From Candidatus Atribacteria bacterium (GTDB lineage: Bacteria > Atribacterota > Phoenicimicrobiia > Phoenicimicrobiales > Stramentimicrobiaceae), in the NCBI GenBank assembly GCA_016934875.1, contig JAFGSC010000289.1, forward strand, positions 1 to 6,425: a stretch of DNA of 6,425 nt, read 5' to 3'. Each line of letters starts with the position of its first letter. The stretch's first letter is position 1. The translations under genes and the position numbers were made by a program. Shown here piece after piece: positions 1-5,634 of this stretch. The notes under the pieces were generated by a model. That model made no database searches. It worked only from the letters and a program-made list of their open reading frames with translations, and was not told where the DNA came from.

Positions 1-1
1 C

Positions 2-688
2 ATAGAAGAGTATCTTTCAAAAAAAGGAAAAAAGACAAATTTTACCATCAAAGAAGTATATAAATTAACCGAAGTGCAAAAAATAACCGCCGGAAGGCTT
101 ACTGATAGTTATAAAAATATTCCTCAATTTACCCTTTGCAGGAAGATAGACATTGATTCACTTTTAAGCATAAGGAAGGAGATAAATGCTCGATTAAGTC
201 AACATCTTTCCTTAGTTGATTTTATCGTTAAAGCCCTAATCCTTACCTTTAAAAAAATCCCCGAGTTTAATGCGATATTCGAAGAAGAAAATTACAAGTT
301 TATCAAAGAGATAAATATTAATTTAGCAGTAGCTACAGATAGAGGATTGATGGTTCCGGTACTTAAAGATTTAGAAGGTAAAGATATTTTTGAAATAGCC
401 CAATTAAGAAAAGAGATTACCGATAAAGCCTTAAAAGGGAAATTGCAGCCTGAAGATTTCGAGAAAGGGACATTCACTATCACTAATTTAGGTTTACAAG
501 GCATAGAATATTTTACTCCCATAATAAATCCTCCCCAGGTTGCTATTCTTGGAATAGGTAAGTTAGAAAAAATGTCTCTCCCTTTAAGTCTTTCTATGGA
601 CCATCGAATAATAGACGGAGCTAAAGGAGCCGATTTTTTACAACTTCTATCCAAGGAGTTAGCTTCGTACCAAAATGGAGGTGATTAA
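2..688 (+). CDS. 2-oxoacid dehydrogenase E2 component, dihydrolipoamide acyltransferase (5'-truncated by window edge)
   Basis: The reading frame is open from base 2, so the gene starts outside the window; a GTG at 74 is internal and has no Shine-Dalgarno. The visible 228 residues begin with what looks like the last helix of a peripheral subunit-binding domain (IEEYLSKKGKK), then a short linker, then the acyltransferase catalytic domain from about residue 20. Family marks are SYKNIPQFTL (37-45), ATDRGLMVPVL (111-121), GTFTITNLG (156-164), NPPQVAILGIG (176-186) and the active-site motif DHRIIDG (200-206), with catalytic His201 and Asp205. The enzyme transfers an acyl group from lipoyl-lysine to CoA in the core of a pyruvate, acetoin or branched-chain oxoacid dehydrogenase complex in the cytoplasm. 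The segment between the ILGIG strand and the DHR motif is shorter than in most E2 proteins I know. The lipoyl domain and E1 genes are presumably upstream. Which oxoacid is used cannot be told from this part. Confidence 0.93.
   Translation: MEEYLSKKGKKTNFTIKEVYKLTEVQKITAGRLTDSYKNIPQFTLCRKIDIDSLLSIRKEINARLSQHLSLVDFIVKALILTFKKIPEFNAIFEEENYKFIKEININLAVATDRGLMVPVLKDLEGKDIFEIAQLRKEITDKALKGKLQPEDFEKGTFTITNLGLQGIEYFTPIINPPQVAILGIGKLEKMSLPLSLSMDHRIIDGAKGADFLQLLSKELASYQNGGD
677..685 (+). promoter_or_regulatory. Strong Shine-Dalgarno at the end of the E2 gene without an obvious gene behind it
   Basis: GGAGGTGAT is a nine-base perfect match to the anti-Shine-Dalgarno. It covers the last three sense codons of the E2 gene (Gly-Gly-Asp). 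Normal spacing would place a start codon near 690-697, where only GTA (692) occurs in an open frame. The first usable start in that frame is TTG at 704, giving a 19-residue ORF that stops at 763. The site may serve a leader peptide, be a relic of a lost downstream gene, or be a chance result of the Gly-Gly-Asp codons. Confidence 0.35.
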
Positions 689-717
689 AAGGTAAGAAAA
701 TATTTGCTCAAATTGAA

Positions 718-754
718 CTTAAGACAGCTCAATATATTTCAAAGAAGTCTTAAG
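718..754. repeat. Perfect 8-bp inverted repeat upstream of the binding-protein gene
   Basis: CTTAAGAC at 718-725 is repeated as its exact reverse complement GTCTTAAG at 747-754, with a 21-base spacer. The half-site centres are 29 bp apart. No U-tract follows, so it is not a typical terminator. It could be a paired operator for a local regulator or a modest mRNA hairpin 50 bases before the binding-protein start codon. I see no convincing sigma70 promoter in 689-804, so the role is open. Confidence 0.4.
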
Positions 755-804
755 GATGGCTAAGAATATATTAGCTAAAGATTAAATTTAAAAGGAGAAA
801 AAAA

Positions 805-1812
805 ATGAAAAAGATAACATTATGGTTATTAGTTTTAGCAGTAATTTTATCGACATTTTCAGCATTTATGGTAGTACAAGCTGCCGATAATGATTATGAA
901 ATTGTCATGGTAGTTAAACTTGAAGGAGTTGCCTGGTTTGATAATATGAGATTGGGCATTGAGCAATTTGCTAAAGATACCGGAGTTAATGCCTATCAAA
1001 TTGGGGCTGATACAGCCGATCCAGCATCCCAGGTGGCTTTAATTGAAGATCTTATTGCTAAAGGTGTAGACGCAATACTGGTTATTCCCAATGATCCTGT
1101 AGCATTAGAACCGGTATTCAAGAAAGCAAATGATGCTGGAATTCTTACTTTGACTCATGAAGCATCTAACCAGAAGCAGGTAAGTTTTGATATAGAAGCT
1201 TTTGATAATGTCGCCTATGGAAGACATATGATGGATGTTATGGCTGAAGATATGAATTACGAAGGAGAATATGCTTGTTTTGTGGGTCATCTTACTTCTA
1301 CAACACATAACGAGTGGGTTGATGGTGAAATTGCCCAACAGAAAGAAAAATATCCTAATATGAAATTAGTATGTGACAGAATAGAAGACCATGAAAACCA
1401 GCAAATTGATTATGAAAAGGCTTTAGAGCTTTTAAAAACTTATCCAAATATAAAGGGTATGATGGGAAGCGCTATGTGCGGAGTGCCCGGATTTGCTCTG
1501 GCTATTGAAGAAAAAGGACTTATAGGCAAGGTAGCTGCATACGGAACCTGTTTGCCTTCTGTCGCCTATGATTATCTAAAGAGCGGTTCTGCCAAGTCGA
1601 TTCATTTCTGGATCCCAGCTGATGCAGGATATGTTACCGCTAAGGTAGCCTGGGAGCTTCTTAAGGGTAATGAAGTCAAAGAGGGCATGGATTTAGGTAG
1701 ACCTGGATATGAGAGCATAACTATCAAAAATAACCAATTTGGTGTCCCGATTATTTATGGCCAAGCCTGGGCAGATGTTACTCTTGAAAATATAGACGAG
1801 TACGATTTATAG
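805..1812 (+). CDS. Periplasmic sugar-binding protein of a CUT2-type ABC importer (LsrB/RhaS-like)
   Basis: This 335-residue protein captures a sugar-like ligand in the periplasm and delivers it to the permeases encoded downstream. The ATG at 805 has AAAGGAG at 791-797, seven bases away. Residues 1-26 are a signal peptide: MKK, a hydrophobic core, then VQA before a likely cut near residue 26. There is no lipobox Cys, so the protein is probably soluble in the periplasm. The mature part has the two-lobed periplasmic-binding (Peripla_BP_4) pattern: YEIVMVVKLEG opening strand, DPASQVALIEDLIAKGVDAI (72-91), VIPNDPVAL (93-101), AGILTLTHE (111-119) and a C-terminal lobe from about 153. The ending NIDEYDL resembles the end of LsrB. 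Four cysteines (158, 190, 225, 249) are unusual for an exported binding protein. The ligand cannot be read from sequence; ribose-class sugars, rhamnose, tetroses or autoinducer-2-like compounds are the relevant family ligands. Confidence 0.92.
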   Translation: MKKITLWLLVLAVILSTFSAFMVVQAADNDYEIVMVVKLEGVAWFDNMRLGIEQFAKDTGVNAYQIGADTADPASQVALIEDLIAKGVDAILVIPNDPVALEPVFKKANDAGILTLTHEASNQKQVSFDIEAFDNVAYGRHMMDVMAEDMNYEGEYACFVGHLTSTTHNEWVDGEIAQQKEKYPNMKLVCDRIEDHENQQIDYEKALELLKTYPNIKGMMGSAMCGVPGFALAIEEKGLIGKVAAYGTCLPSVAYDYLKSGSAKSIHFWIPADAGYVTAKVAWELLKGNEVKEGMDLGRPGYESITIKNNQFGVPIIYGQAWADVTLENIDEYDL

Positions 1813-1832
1813 ACCATATCCGCTACAGAGAG

Positions 1833-1871
1833 AAGATTGGTTGAAGGGTTGTTATCCCTTCAACCAATCTT
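1833..1871 (+). terminator. Long perfect hairpin after the binding-protein gene (terminator, attenuator or 3' stabiliser)
   Basis: AAGATTGGTTGAAGGG (1833-1848) and CCCTTCAACCAATCTT (1856-1871) are exact reverse complements, giving a 16-bp stem with a seven-base loop. It begins 21 bases after the binding-protein stop codon. The following bases (TAGTTAGTA) are T-rich but interrupted, so this is an imperfect intrinsic terminator. It may end most transcripts, or protect the 3' end of the binding-protein mRNA so that this subunit is made in excess over the membrane subunits, as is known for other binding-protein-dependent transport operons. Confidence 0.8.
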
Positions 1872-1884
1872 TAGTTAGTAAATC

Positions 1885-1899
1885 TTAAGCTTTGCTTAA
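1885..1899. repeat. Small palindrome just upstream of a predicted promoter
   Basis: TTAAGC (1885-1890), three T bases, then GCTTAA (1894-1899) form a perfect 6-bp inverted repeat with a three-base centre. It lies nine bases before the predicted -35 box at 1908. It could be an operator or activator site. As RNA it would form a weak hairpin only. It shares the CTTAAG core with the inverted repeat at 718-754. Confidence 0.3.
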
Positions 1900-1907
1900 A
1901 TAAAATT

Positions 1908-1936
1908 TTGATAATAGTATAAATTGATAGTATTAT
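1908..1936 (+). promoter_or_regulatory. Predicted sigma70-type promoter for the ATPase-permease-kinase genes
   Basis: TTGATA (1908-1913) and TATTAT (1931-1936) are each five of six matches to the -35 and -10 consensus and are separated by exactly 17 bases. Transcription would start near 1943, leaving a leader of about 100 bases before the ATPase start at 2042. Its position directly after the hairpin at 1833-1871 supports a second transcription unit. The region is AT-rich, so chance matches are possible. Confidence 0.5.
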
Positions 1937-2029
1937 TTTATTAACCGGATGCGAAAACTGTATTTAAGAATTAGATTGATACTTCATTTAATAAGATGCA
2001 ACTAAAATTTGTCTACAAAGAATTACCCT

Positions 2030-2036
2030 GGTGAGG
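2030..2036 (+). promoter_or_regulatory. Shine-Dalgarno that sets the ATPase start
   Basis: GGTGAGG lies five bases before ATG 2042 and two bases before ATG 2039. The longer possible start, TTG at 2009, has no purine-rich site in front of it. I therefore choose 2042; 2039 would add one Met. Confidence 0.6.
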
Positions 2037-2041
2037 TTATG

Positions 2042-3553
2042 ATGGTTGAAAAGTTAGAAAAATTATTAGCAGTTAAAGATATAAGTAAATCATATGTGGG
2101 TGTACAAGCATTAGATAGAGTCAGTTTGTCAATAAATAGAGGTGAGATACATTGCCTGGTCGGTGAAAATGGATCGGGAAAATCTACCTTGATAAAGATA
2201 ATATCTGGAGTAGTTAAACCGGACGAAGGTGAAATAATAATAAATGGTAAAAGATTCCAGAGTTTACACGCTATTGATTCGATAAGTGAAGGAATACAGG
2301 TAATCTATCAGGACCTATCTTTATTCCCTAATCTTTCTATCGCTGAAAATATTTCCCTAAATCAGATGATAGAAAGAAAGAAGAGATTTATTAGTTGGAA
2401 AGAAATAAAAAATATCGCCGAGAGAGAGTTTTCCAATATTAGTAAAGAGCTGGATTTAGATGAAAAGGTAGAAAATATTTCTATTGCTAATAAGCAGCTT
2501 GTAGCTATCTGCAGGGCATTAACTCAAGATGCCCAACTTATTATCATGGATGAACCTACCACGGCAATTACCAAAAGAGAAATTGATTGTCTATTTTCTG
2601 TAATTTTGGATTTAAAGAAAAGGGGAATTTCCACCCTGTTTGTTAGCCATAAGCTTAGTGAAGTTTTACAGATATCTAATAAAGTAACGGTTATACGAGA
2701 TGGAAAGTTGGTTGGTGTTTACAATACTGAGGGGCTGGACCATAATACACTTTCTTTCTATATGAGTGGTAAAAAGATAGTCGATTCTGTTCTTGATTAC
2801 CGAGAGAAAGAGGGACAGAAAGAACCGCTTTTGGAAGTTAAAAATCTTTCCAAAAAAGGTAATTTTCAGGATATAAATTTTAAAGTTTGCTCAGGTGAAA
2901 TTGTAGGAATAACCGGGATCCTGGGTTCCGGGCGGACCGAAATTGCATTATCGCTGTTCGGATTAAATAGACCGGATTCAGGAGAGATATATATCGATGG
3001 TAAGCTAGCAAAGATAAAATCCCCTCAAGACGCTATCGAGTTAGGTTTAAGCTACTTACCCGAAGATAGGCTTAATCAGGGCTTATTTATAAAGCAGTCT
3101 ATCGGAAATAATATTGTAGTTACTATATTACAGAGGTTGTTGAATAGGTTCAAACTGTTCGATAATAGCAAAAAATATGAAGCTGCAAAAGAATGGATAG
3201 AAGAATTAAATGTAATTACACCGTCTTTAGAGACTGCGGCTCAGGCGCTGTCAGGTGGCAATCAGCAGAGGGTGGTTATAGCTAAATGGCTGGCTACAGA
3301 CCCTAAAGTATTTATTTTAAACGGACCTACTGTAGGGATAGATGTTGCTTCTAAAAGCAATATACACAATATAATTAAAGGGTTAGCCAACAAAGGTATG
3401 GGGGTTATAATTATTTCTGACGAGATTCCCGAAATTATCTGGAATTGTAACAGGATAATAGTAATAAGAGAAGGCAGGATTGTTAAAAAACTTAATACTA
3501 ATGAGGTAACCGAGGATAAATTGCTGGATATATTAGCAAGAAAGAGTAATTAG
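2042..3553 (+). CDS. CUT2-type sugar ABC importer ATP-binding protein with two fused nucleotide-binding domains
   Basis: This 503-residue cytoplasmic subunit powers the importer and matches the usual length of RbsA-type proteins. Domain 1 (about 8-245) has Walker A GENGSGKST (41-49), Q-loop Gln90, Walker B LIIMDEPT (166-173) and H-loop His203. Its signature is degenerate (ISIANKQLVAICRAL, 146-160), as usual in this class. Domain 2 (about 262-500) has an altered Walker A, TGILGSGRT (291-299) with Arg298 in place of Lys, a good signature LSGGNQQR (403-410), and an altered Walker B FILNGPT (424-430), where Asn427 and Gly428 replace the usual Asp-Glu. The H-loop position is Asp460. Only the site formed by the domain 1 Walker motifs and the domain 2 signature looks catalytic. 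The first permease starts nine bases after its stop codon. A longer start at TTG 2009 is possible but lacks a ribosome-binding site. Confidence 0.95.
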   Translation: MVEKLEKLLAVKDISKSYVGVQALDRVSLSINRGEIHCLVGENGSGKSTLIKIISGVVKPDEGEIIINGKRFQSLHAIDSISEGIQVIYQDLSLFPNLSIAENISLNQMIERKKRFISWKEIKNIAEREFSNISKELDLDEKVENISIANKQLVAICRALTQDAQLIIMDEPTTAITKREIDCLFSVILDLKKRGISTLFVSHKLSEVLQISNKVTVIRDGKLVGVYNTEGLDHNTLSFYMSGKKIVDSVLDYREKEGQKEPLLEVKNLSKKGNFQDINFKVCSGEIVGITGILGSGRTEIALSLFGLNRPDSGEIYIDGKLAKIKSPQDAIELGLSYLPEDRLNQGLFIKQSIGNNIVVTILQRLLNRFKLFDNSKKYEAAKEWIEELNVITPSLETAAQALSGGNQQRVVIAKWLATDPKVFILNGPTVGIDVASKSNIHNIIKGLANKGMGVIIISDEIPEIIWNCNRIIVIREGRIVKKLNTNEVTEDKLLDILARKSN

Positions 3554-3562
3554 GGTAATCTA

Positions 3563-4588
3563 ATGGTGAAAAATAATAGAAGTTTCAAAATTCAAAAATT
3601 ATTAAAACAGAATGAGACATACTTATTTTTAGTTATAATTACTTACTCTATATTCATTACTTCTCTAAATTCTTCCTTTTTGTCTCTGGAGAATCTGTTT
3701 GATCTGGGCAAGAGTAGTGCGGGGATGGGAATAATGGCTATCGGAGTCTTTATAGTTTTACTTTCAGGAGGGATAGATATCTCTTTTACAGCCATTGCAA
3801 TTTCAGGACAGTATATCGCTGCTAATGTTCTGATAGCCAGCGGGGTAGATAATATATTCTTTGCATTTTTGATTTCCTGCTTAGTAGGAGTTGCTCTGGG
3901 AGCGATTAATGGCCTGCTCATTTCGTATTTTAAGATCCCAACACTGATTACCACTTTAGGTACAGCGAGTGTTTTTCATGGAGCTTTACTAACCATTGTG
4001 GGAACTAAAGCTATTAATTCAGCCCAATTGCCAGATTGTTTTAAAGCATTCGGTGCAAAAAATTTACTTATCCTGACCAAACCAAATGGGATAAACTACG
4101 GGTTATCCATCTTTATCATAATATTTATACTTCTTGCTCTACTAACCTGGCTTATTTTGAAATATACCATGCTGGGAAGGGGGATTTACGCCATCGGCGG
4201 GGATATAGATTCTGCCGAACGGTCCGGTTTCAATATTGCTAAGATTCAATTTTTTATTTACTGTTACGTAGGCTTTTTAGCCGGCATTGCCGGCGTTCTG
4301 CATATTTCTCTGATCCGCTATAGCAATCCCACCTATATAGTAGGTACCGAGCTTAGTGTCATTGCGGCGGTAGTTTTGGGAGGGACCAGAATAACCGGAG
4401 GGTCAGGAACGATTATCGGAACAATAATGGGGGTGGCCATGGTAACCATACTAAATAATAGTCTTATCCTAGTAGGGTTATCTTCTTACTGGCAAAATTT
4501 CTTTGTAGGACTGATAATTATCATAAGTGTTAGTATTACTTCCTATCAGAGTAAGAGGAGTATCGGAAATATAGTTTTTAGAAGATAG
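3563..4588 (+). CDS. CUT2-type sugar ABC importer permease, first subunit
   Basis: This 341-residue inner-membrane protein belongs to the RbsC-type permease family (BPD_transp_2) and forms half of the translocation path. A basic N-terminus is followed by many hydrophobic segments, the first at about 20-35. Conserved features are LLSGGIDIS (66-74), NGLLISYFKIPTLITTLGT (116-134), the cytoplasmic ATPase-coupling loop GRGIYAIGGDIDSAERSGF (205-223), and VVLGGTRITGGSGTIIGT (270-287). The length is normal for the family. The ATG at 3563 has only a weak AGGG at 3552-3555, which overlaps the end of the ATPase gene, so translation is probably coupled. The second permease begins 23 bases after its stop. 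No feature points to a specific substrate. Confidence 0.95.
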   Translation: MVKNNRSFKIQKLLKQNETYLFLVIITYSIFITSLNSSFLSLENLFDLGKSSAGMGIMAIGVFIVLLSGGIDISFTAIAISGQYIAANVLIASGVDNIFFAFLISCLVGVALGAINGLLISYFKIPTLITTLGTASVFHGALLTIVGTKAINSAQLPDCFKAFGAKNLLILTKPNGINYGLSIFIIIFILLALLTWLILKYTMLGRGIYAIGGDIDSAERSGFNIAKIQFFIYCYVGFLAGIAGVLHISLIRYSNPTYIVGTELSVIAAVVLGGTRITGGSGTIIGTIMGVAMVTILNNSLILVGLSSYWQNFFVGLIIIISVSITSYQSKRSIGNIVFRR

Positions 4589-4600
4589 TAATTTGTAATA

Positions 4601-4606
4601 GGGGGT
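4601..4606 (+). promoter_or_regulatory. Shine-Dalgarno that supports a TTG start for the second permease
   Basis: GGGGGT lies five bases before TTG 4612. The first in-frame ATG is 17 codons further on, inside the first membrane segment, and would remove the basic N-terminus. The TTG start is therefore preferred. Confidence 0.6.
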
Positions 4607-4611
4607 ACTAT

Positions 4612-5616
4612 TTGTTAGGTAAATATTCAAAATATTCAAAGACATTAACTTTATTTATCATAATGATCAGTGTTTTCATGGTAATATCGATATTTTTACC
4701 GGGTAAATTCTTAACCATTAGAAATTTCCAATCGATGTCTAGCCAAATCCCTGAATTTGGCTTACTGTCAATTGCCGTAATGTTGGCTATGTTGACCGGG
4801 GGGATCGATTTATCAATTGTTGCCACAGCTAATCTGTCGGGTATAGTTGCCGCACTTATTCTCACTAAATTTACCTTTTCCCAAATAGGCGGATATGAGG
4901 AGTTATTCACCATAATTTTAGCTATTACATCAGCACTTATTATATCTTTAATATGCGGGTTCTTAAACGGAATATTGGTGGCTTATGTAGGAGTTCCGGC
5001 GATTCTTGCTACCTTGGGTACGATGGGCCTTTTTTCAGGAATAGCAATTATTATAACCAAAGGATATGGTATTGTAGGATTTTCTGAAAAATTCTTACTT
5101 ATTGGGAGTGGAACCATTTTTTTAATACCGGTGCCGATGATTATTTTTATTCTTTGTGCCTTAGCAGCTGTTATAATTTTAAACAAAACTACCTTTGGAT
5201 TTAGTGTATACATGTTAGGATCTAATCCGATAGCAGCCCGTTTTAGCGGTATAAGCAACGAAAGTATCTTAATCAAAACCTATATGATGAGCGGTTTATT
5301 TGCCGGATTGGCTTCAATAATAATGATATCAAGAGTCAATTCAATTAGACCAGGATATGGCTCTGTATATTTGCTCCAAGCAATCCTTGTTTGCGTTTTA
5401 GGGGGGGTCGATCCCAGCGGAGGGGCTGGAAGTATATTCGGACTTATTATGGGGATTATTACCTTGCAAGTTCTTCAAAGCGGTTTTAATATTCTATCTT
5501 TTAGTCCCTTTTCCAAGAAGGTCATATGGGGTTTGATATTAATTTTAGTAATGATAATCAATTTTTACAGTGCTAAACTATCACAAAAATCGATAAAAAG
5601 ATTAAAAACTAATTAA
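4612..5616 (+). CDS. CUT2-type sugar ABC importer permease, second subunit
   Basis: This 334-residue inner-membrane protein is the second RbsC-type permease and most likely pairs with the product of the gene just upstream to form a heterodimeric channel. The chosen start is TTG, supported by GGGGGT five bases before it. Family motifs are LTGGIDLS (61-68), GFLNGILVAYVGVPAILATLGT (116-137), the coupling loop NKTTFGFSVYMLGSNPIAARFSGI (191-214) and VLGGVDPSGGAGSIFG (262-277). It is clearly homologous to the first permease but divergent throughout, so the pair is an old duplication, not a recent one. Two permeases with one double ATPase are typical of the Lsr and Rha branches of this class. The N-terminus contains a short in-frame duplication (KYSKYSK). 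The kinase gene starts 18 bases after the stop. Confidence 0.95.
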   Translation: MLGKYSKYSKTLTLFIIMISVFMVISIFLPGKFLTIRNFQSMSSQIPEFGLLSIAVMLAMLTGGIDLSIVATANLSGIVAALILTKFTFSQIGGYEELFTIILAITSALIISLICGFLNGILVAYVGVPAILATLGTMGLFSGIAIIITKGYGIVGFSEKFLLIGSGTIFLIPVPMIIFILCALAAVIILNKTTFGFSVYMLGSNPIAARFSGISNESILIKTYMMSGLFAGLASIIMISRVNSIRPGYGSVYLLQAILVCVLGGVDPSGGAGSIFGLIMGIITLQVLQSGFNILSFSPFSKKVIWGLILILVMIINFYSAKLSQKSIKRLKTN

Positions 5617-5634
5617 TGAATTAAGGAGGTATTT

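Noticed and set aside
74..76. GTG 74 as a real start for the E2 gene
   Set aside because: The frame is open to the left edge, no Shine-Dalgarno is visible, and upstream codons match the end of a subunit-binding domain.
704..741. Promoter with TTGCTC or TTGAAC as -35 upstream of the binding-protein gene
   Set aside because: No -10-like box occurs at 16-18 bases from either; the TATATT at 733-738 is at the wrong distance.
2009..2041. TTG 2009 as the start of the ATPase
   Set aside because: No Shine-Dalgarno lies before it, and GGTGAGG fits ATG 2042 with normal spacing. The extra 11 residues do not look like the start of this family.
1943..2041. Riboswitch or catabolite-repression operator in the ATPase leader
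   Set aside because: I found no long paired structure or known aptamer core, and GATGCGAAAACTG does not fit the cre consensus.
5401..5407. Run of seven G bases in the second permease as a phase-variation tract
   Set aside because: It encodes the conserved Gly-Gly-Val of the LGGVDPSGG motif and is short for a slippage switch.
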